A stretch of 9,687 nt of DNA from DASTYK01 sp964430275 (lineage in GTDB: Bacteria; Gemmatimonadota; Gemmatimonadetes; Longimicrobiales; RSA9). The notes under the pieces are model-generated. The model was not told where the DNA came from. It saw nothing but the letters and a program-made list of their open reading frames with translations, and did not search any database. Of the stretch, positions 6,691 to 9,687 are shown piece after piece (the first letter of the stretch is position 1; the number at the start of each line of letters is the position of its first letter). The position numbers were made by a program, and so were the translations under genes. The DNA lies in contig CAYSGF010000112.1 in assembly GCA_964430275.1 (NCBI GenBank), positions 1-9,687 on the forward strand, written 5' to 3'.

Positions 6691-6886
6691 GCTCGTCCTC
6701 CTCGTTCTGCTCCCCCGCCGCCGGCACGTAGCCGTCGCATGCGAGCACAGGCAGACGCGGGTAGCGGGGAAAGCGCGGGTCGGTGCGGGACAGTCCGCAC
6801 AACAGGAAGGTCGAGCCGCGACGGGTGCGGATCACGCTCCGGTGCACGCACGTCGCGCACAGTCCCACGCGCACGGGTCCAGTCAC
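6683..6886 (-). CDS. Small conserved four-cysteine (zinc-ribbon-like) protein
   Basis: A 67-residue protein with four cysteines: Cys10, Cys13 (CATC), Cys30 (FLLC) and Cys50 (LACDGY), around the segment DPRFPRYPRLPVLACDGY. The spacing suggests a structural zinc or iron site. I recognise this as a type of small conserved hypothetical protein but cannot give a function. The start is uncertain: the GTG at 6886 gives the length used here, other GTGs lie at codons 5 and 7, and no ideal Shine-Dalgarno precedes any of them. It starts 44 bases after pgeF, and its acidic end (EQNEEDEHD) overlaps the OsmC start, carrying the OsmC ribosome-binding site. Coupling with OsmC hints at a shared redox role, which is inference. 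Confidence 0.75.
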   Translation of the reverse strand: MTGPVRVGLCATCVHRSVIRTRRGSTFLLCGLSRTDPRFPRYPRLPVLACDGYVPAAGEQNEEDEHD

Positions 6887-6930
6887 CGCGGAATCGTATC
6901 CGCCTGGCGGTGGCTGCTGCAAGCGACGGG

Positions 6931-7680
6931 CTATCGAGCACGCATGCCGATCACTGCCATCTGACGTCCGCCACTGCCGCCGCGATGGGAAAAGAACTCC
7001 CCGCCGTCGCAGCGCGTGCACCATGCGGACGAGGTCACGTGCCGCGCTGGCACACCAGCGGCAGTGGCCCGCTCCGCCAGCACCGCCCGCAGGTCCACGG
7101 GCGTGTTCGTGTCGGGGCGCGGCAGGCCGAGCGCCTCGTGCACCTCCGGACCGACTTCGTAGCAGCGGCCGCAGATCGCCGGACCGAGATGCAGCCATAG
7201 TGATGATGGTGCGGCGCCGCGTGCAGCAAGTGCCTGAACGCCTCGCTCGAGAATGCCGGCAGCCGCTCCGCGCCATCCTGCGTGCAGCGCTGCCACCGCC
7301 GGCTTCGCGGGTGCAACGATGAGGATCGGCACGCAGTCCGCGATCGATATCGTGAGCAGGACACCTGGCGTGGTTGCCACGTGTCCGTCGGCATCATCGG
7401 CGATCAGGAGCCCGGGCGGCGGGGCGGCGTGCTCCACGAGGTCGGCGCCGTGGACCTGGCGGGTATGGACCGCGGTCGGCATGCCGGTCGCGCGGCGCAG
7501 CAGCCGCCACCGCTCGAGCGCGATGCCGACAGGGACTTCGCGGAACAGGCCGAGGTCGAAATCGTCGTCGCCTCGGCCCGTCGTACCCTGCACGAGAAAG
7601 GGGAATCGCTCCTCCCATTCCCCGTGGACGAACAGCGGAACTGCACCGGCGACCCGGCGCTCGCGGATCGTTCGGCTCAA
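6931..7680 (-). CDS. pgeF: PgeF/YlmD family multicopper-oxidase-like purine nucleoside phosphorylase
   Basis: Members of this family (YfiH/YlmD/LACC1 fold, formerly polyphenol oxidase) phosphorolyse purine nucleosides at a zinc site; PgeF is also described as peptidoglycan-editing. The 249-residue product has the family's metal/catalytic residues: His77 in RQVHG, Cys116 in ADCVPIL and His133 in HAGWRG. It also has LGPAICGRCYEVG (165-177), a CTRC pair at 221-224 and the SHRG segment (231-234). The start is TTG at 7680 in TTGA, overlapping the stop of the upstream coiled-coil gene. No good Shine-Dalgarno is seen, so coupled initiation is likely. The peptidoglycan-editing role fits its place three genes from murA. 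Confidence 0.9.
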   Translation of the reverse strand: MSRTIRERRVAGAVPLFVHGEWEERFPFLVQGTTGRGDDDFDLGLFREVPVGIALERWRLLRRATGMPTAVHTRQVHGADLVEHAAPPPGLLIADDADGHVATTPGVLLTISIADCVPILIVAPAKPAVAALHAGWRGAAAGILERGVQALAARGAAPSSLWLHLGPAICGRCYEVGPEVHEALGLPRPDTNTPVDLRAVLAERATAAGVPARHVTSSAWCTRCDGGEFFSHRGGSGGRQMAVIGMRAR

Positions 7681-8096
7681 GCGCCGTCGACCGGAAACCC
7701 GCCGGGATTCGTTGCGCCGCCCGGACCCGGCTCGCCGCGCCCGCTCCCGCCGGGCGTGCCGGTGTGGCCTGGCGTGCGCGCGTGGCTGTCGAGCTGCAAC
7801 TTCAGCGTGGCGACGTCGGCGCGCAGCGCGTCGACTTCCTCGCGCAGTGCATCGAGTTCCCGCCGCGATACGAAGTCGAGTCGGTCGCGCAGTCCTTCCA
7901 TTTCCTCCTGCGCCCGCTGCACCGTCGAGCGGGCGGCTTCCCGTGCCCGCTCCGGCGAGAGGTCGCCGCGCTGGCGAAGCTCGTCGAACGATTCCTCGAC
8001 CGCGTCCTTGAGGGCGCCGAGGATGCCCGCCACCGTGCGAACCCCTTCACGAAGGTTGTCGCCAAGGTCGTTCGGTCGCCGTTCCTGGTTCGTCAT
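7677..8096 (-). CDS. Coiled-coil small protein, phasin/UbiK-like, function unknown
   Basis: A 139-residue, highly charged protein with no signal peptide or membrane segment. Residues about 13-50 form an amphipathic helix (REGVRTVAGILGALKDAVEE), and 50-106 a long heptad-rich coiled coil including FVSRRELDALREEVDALRADV. The C-terminal 35 residues are a Gly/Pro-rich flexible tail. The VSRRELDALREEV stretch resembles the C-terminal coil of small phasin-like or UbiK/YqiC-type proteins, but this is only a resemblance. The ATG at 8096 has GGGAGG 5 bases upstream. It begins 23 bases after murA and overlaps the pgeF start by 4 bases, so it belongs to this operon. Confidence 0.8.
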   Translation of the reverse strand: MTNQERRPNDLGDNLREGVRTVAGILGALKDAVEESFDELRQRGDLSPERAREAARSTVQRAQEEMEGLRDRLDFVSRRELDALREEVDALRADVATLKLQLDSHARTPGHTGTPGGSGRGEPGPGGATNPGGFPVDGA

Positions 8097-8119
8097 GTCC
8101 GCCTCCCGCTGTTGCGCGG

Positions 8120-9412
8120 CTACTCGTCCGTGCGCGAGTCGGCGCGCTCGATGCTCGCGCCGAGCGCACGCAGCCGGTCGTCGATGTTCTCGTATCCGCG
8201 CTCGATCTGCTGGATGTTGTAAATGTGACTCTCACCGTCGGCGCCGAGTGCGGCAATGAGGAGAGCCATGCCGGCGCGGATATCCGGACTCTCAACCACT
8301 GCGGCATGCAGACGCGACGGGCCAATGACCACGGCGCGGTGCGGATCGCACAGCACGATGCGCGCACCCATGCCGATGACCTTGTCTGCGAAGAACATGC
8401 GGGACTCGAACATCTTCTCGTGGATCAGGATCGTGCCGCGGCACTGCGTCGCGACGACGAGCGCGATGGACGTGAGGTCCGCGGGGAACGCCGGCCACGG
8501 GCCGTCGTCGATCTTCGGGATGTGCCCGCCCAGGTCCATCCGCACGACCCGGTCCTGGTCCTCTGGCACGAACAGGTCCTCGCCGCGCGCCTCGCACCGG
8601 ATACCCATGCGCTCGAAGCCGAGCAGCGTCGAGTCGAGATGCTGGAGCGCCGCATCCTTGATCAGCAGCTCGCCGCCCGTGACCGCAGCCAGGCCGATGA
8701 AGCTGCCCACTTCGATGTGGTCACTGCCGACCTTGAAGCGACCGCCGCCCAGGCGATCCACGCCCTCGAACTCGAGCACGCCCGTGCCGATGCCGGAAAT
8801 CTTCGCACCGAACTGGACGAGCATGTTGCACAGGTCCTGGACGTGCGGTTCCGCGGCGGCATTGCGGATCCGCGTGTGCCCCTTCGCCATGACCGCCGCC
8901 ATGACGGCGTTTTCCGTAGCCGTCACGCTCGGCTCGTCCAGGAAGATCTCCGCACCCTTCAGTCCCTTGGTCGACAGCGAGTAGCCGTCGTCCGACTCGA
9001 CCTGGGCGCCCAGCCGCGAAAGCGCGAGAAAGTGCGTGTCGACGCGACGCCGACCGATCACGTCGCCGCCTGGCGGCGGCAGGGTCATGCGCCCTGCGCG
9101 CGCAAGCATCGGTCCGGCGAGCAGGATCGACGCGCGGATGCGCGCCGCCATGCTCGCCTCGATCGCCGACGCCCGCACCTCCTTCGCCTGGATCCGGACC
9201 GTGTTCGTGTCGATCCATTCCGTCTCGGCACCGAGTCGGCCGAGCAGCTCGAGCAGTGTGCGGACGTCGCGGATCGCCGGCACATTCTCGAGGATGACTT
9301 CTTCCTCTGTCAGCAGCGTCGCGGCGATGATCGGCAGGGCAGCGTTCTTGTTGCCCGCCGGCCGGATCTCTCCGCGCAGCGGCCGCCCCCCCTCGACCAC
9401 GAATTTCGGCAT
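8120..9412 (-). CDS. murA: UDP-N-acetylglucosamine 1-carboxyvinyltransferase MurA (Cys-to-Asp active-site variant)
   Basis: MurA adds enolpyruvate from PEP to UDP-GlcNAc, the first committed step of peptidoglycan synthesis, in the cytoplasm. The 430-residue product aligns over its whole length with the family. It has Lys22/Asn23 in AGNKNAALPI, Arg93 in RASILLAGP, Arg122 in the catalytic loop, Asp312 in FPADLTS, Arg338 in FESRMFF, Asp377/Arg379 in DIRAGMALL and Arg405 in ERGYE. The residue matching E. coli Cys115 is Asp117 (PPPGGDVIGRRRVDTH). The same exchange occurs in mycobacterial and chlamydial MurA and is known to abolish fosfomycin alkylation, so intrinsic resistance is predicted. The ATG at 9412 is preceded by GGGGGAG. 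It is first in its operon, with a promoter 60-95 bases upstream. Confidence 0.95.
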   Translation of the reverse strand: MPKFVVEGGRPLRGEIRPAGNKNAALPIIAATLLTEEEVILENVPAIRDVRTLLELLGRLGAETEWIDTNTVRIQAKEVRASAIEASMAARIRASILLAGPMLARAGRMTLPPPGGDVIGRRRVDTHFLALSRLGAQVESDDGYSLSTKGLKGAEIFLDEPSVTATENAVMAAVMAKGHTRIRNAAAEPHVQDLCNMLVQFGAKISGIGTGVLEFEGVDRLGGGRFKVGSDHIEVGSFIGLAAVTGGELLIKDAALQHLDSTLLGFERMGIRCEARGEDLFVPEDQDRVVRMDLGGHIPKIDDGPWPAFPADLTSIALVVATQCRGTILIHEKMFESRMFFADKVIGMGARIVLCDPHRAVVIGPSRLHAAVVESPDIRAGMALLIAALGADGESHIYNIQQIERGYENIDDRLRALGASIERADSRTDE

Positions 9413-9475
9413 TCACTCCCCCTCGTTGCCCGTGCTGTCCCGTGCCGGGCGCAGTCGCGCCGCGCCGTCGCAACG

Positions 9476-9505
9476 AACATACCGGACGCCTGGAAAGGGC
9501 GTCAA
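9476..9505 (-). promoter_or_regulatory. Predicted murA promoter
   Basis: On the minus strand TTGACG (9505-9500, 5 of 6 to the -35 consensus) and TATGTT (9481-9476, 4 of 6 to the -10) are 18 bases apart. Transcription would start near 9469, leaving a leader of about 57 bases before murA. It lies back-to-back with the plus-strand promoter at 9534-9563. Confidence 0.6.
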
Positions 9506-9533
9506 ATGGCGGCCTTGCTGCGACATCGCTTGC

Positions 9534-9563
9534 TTGACACCCTTGCCGACGGCGCTCTACCCT
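9534..9563 (+). promoter_or_regulatory. Predicted promoter of the ptsN-like gene
   Basis: A perfect TTGACA at 9534-9539 is followed after 18 bases by TACCCT (9558-9563), which keeps the most conserved T1, A2 and T6 of the -10 box. Transcription would start near 9570, about 30 bases before the start codon. The weak -10 lowers confidence. Confidence 0.55.
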
Positions 9564-9598
9564 TCGCCGTGAAAACGAGGTGCAGCCACGGAAGGCGA

Positions 9599-9687
9599 AT
9601 GCGGATTCACGATTACGTCACGGCGGATCGCGTGCTGATCGGCATACGGGCAACGGATGCCGCCACGGCACTGGAGGTCATCGCGTC
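9599..9687 (+). CDS. PTS EIIA / PtsN-like domain protein, N-terminal fragment (cut by window edge)
   Basis: Only 29 codons are visible, beginning MRIHDYVTADRVLIGIRATDAATALEVIAS. The pattern (a short leader, a strand ending in a hydrophobic pair, then a helix starting after ATDAATAL) resembles the N-terminus of EIIA-Ntr/PtsN and fructose-type EIIA domains, which accept phosphate from HPr on a histidine further downstream that is not in the window. The ATG at 9599 has GGAAGG just upstream and lies about 30 bases after a plausible promoter. It is the only plus-strand gene seen and diverges from murA. The call rests on a short stretch. Confidence 0.6.
   Translation, partial: MRIHDYVTADRVLIGIRATDAATALEVIA

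Noticed and set aside
1..9687. CRISPR arrays, tRNA/rRNA genes, insertion sequences
   Set aside because: No regularly spaced repeats, transposase-like frames, terminal inverted repeats or tRNA cloverleaf sequences were noticed; the window is densely filled with conserved housekeeping genes.

Overview
The window is a high-GC bacterial chromosome segment. It carries a cell-wall and redox gene cluster followed by the conserved translation/transcription-factor cluster, almost all on the minus strand. The gene order rimP-nusA-L7Ae-infB-ylxP-rbfA-truB, the high GC content and the divergence of the proteins suggest a free-living environmental lineage. Gemmatimonadota or a relative is my best guess, but this is inference. 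No mobile element, CRISPR array, tRNA or rRNA was seen.

Layout, read in the direction of minus-strand transcription (right to left). At the right edge a divergent intergenic region (about 9413-9598) holds one promoter for murA on the minus strand and one for a truncated plus-strand gene resembling PtsN/PTS EIIA. Next come murA (9412-8120, aspartate in place of the catalytic cysteine), a small coiled-coil protein (8096-7677), a PgeF/YlmD-type purine nucleoside phosphorylase (7680-6931), a four-cysteine small protein (6886-6683) and an OsmC-family peroxidase-like gene (6690-6226). Starts and stops overlap or lie close together, which suggests one operon.

The OsmC gene is the most notable part. 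Its first active-site cysteine codon is an in-frame UGA. It is followed by a GC-rich hairpin with a GG-containing apical loop at the distance expected of a bacterial SECIS element. The second conserved cysteine and the rest of the fold are intact, and a strong Shine-Dalgarno sequence precedes the start. I read it as a selenocysteine-containing OsmC protein of 154 residues, not two genes or a pseudogene.

After OsmC, a good sigma70-type promoter (6158-6186) precedes rimP. A perfect 11-bp terminator hairpin with a U-tract (6095-6124) sits between that promoter and the rimP start codon, only about 13 nt from the ATG. It can end the OsmC operon, but it also lies in the rimP leader, where it could attenuate the whole operon. 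The operon then runs rimP (6082-5585), nusA (5550-4093), an L7Ae/YlxQ-like gene (4106-3801), infB (3753-1024), ylxP/DUF503 (882-601), rbfA (530-156) and truB (172 to the left edge). ylxR, usually between nusA and ylxQ, is absent. A 15-bp hairpin capped by a cUUCGg tetraloop lies between infB and ylxP. Together these genes serve 30S maturation (RimP, RbfA), transcription elongation/antitermination (NusA), translation initiation (IF2) and tRNA modification (TruB).
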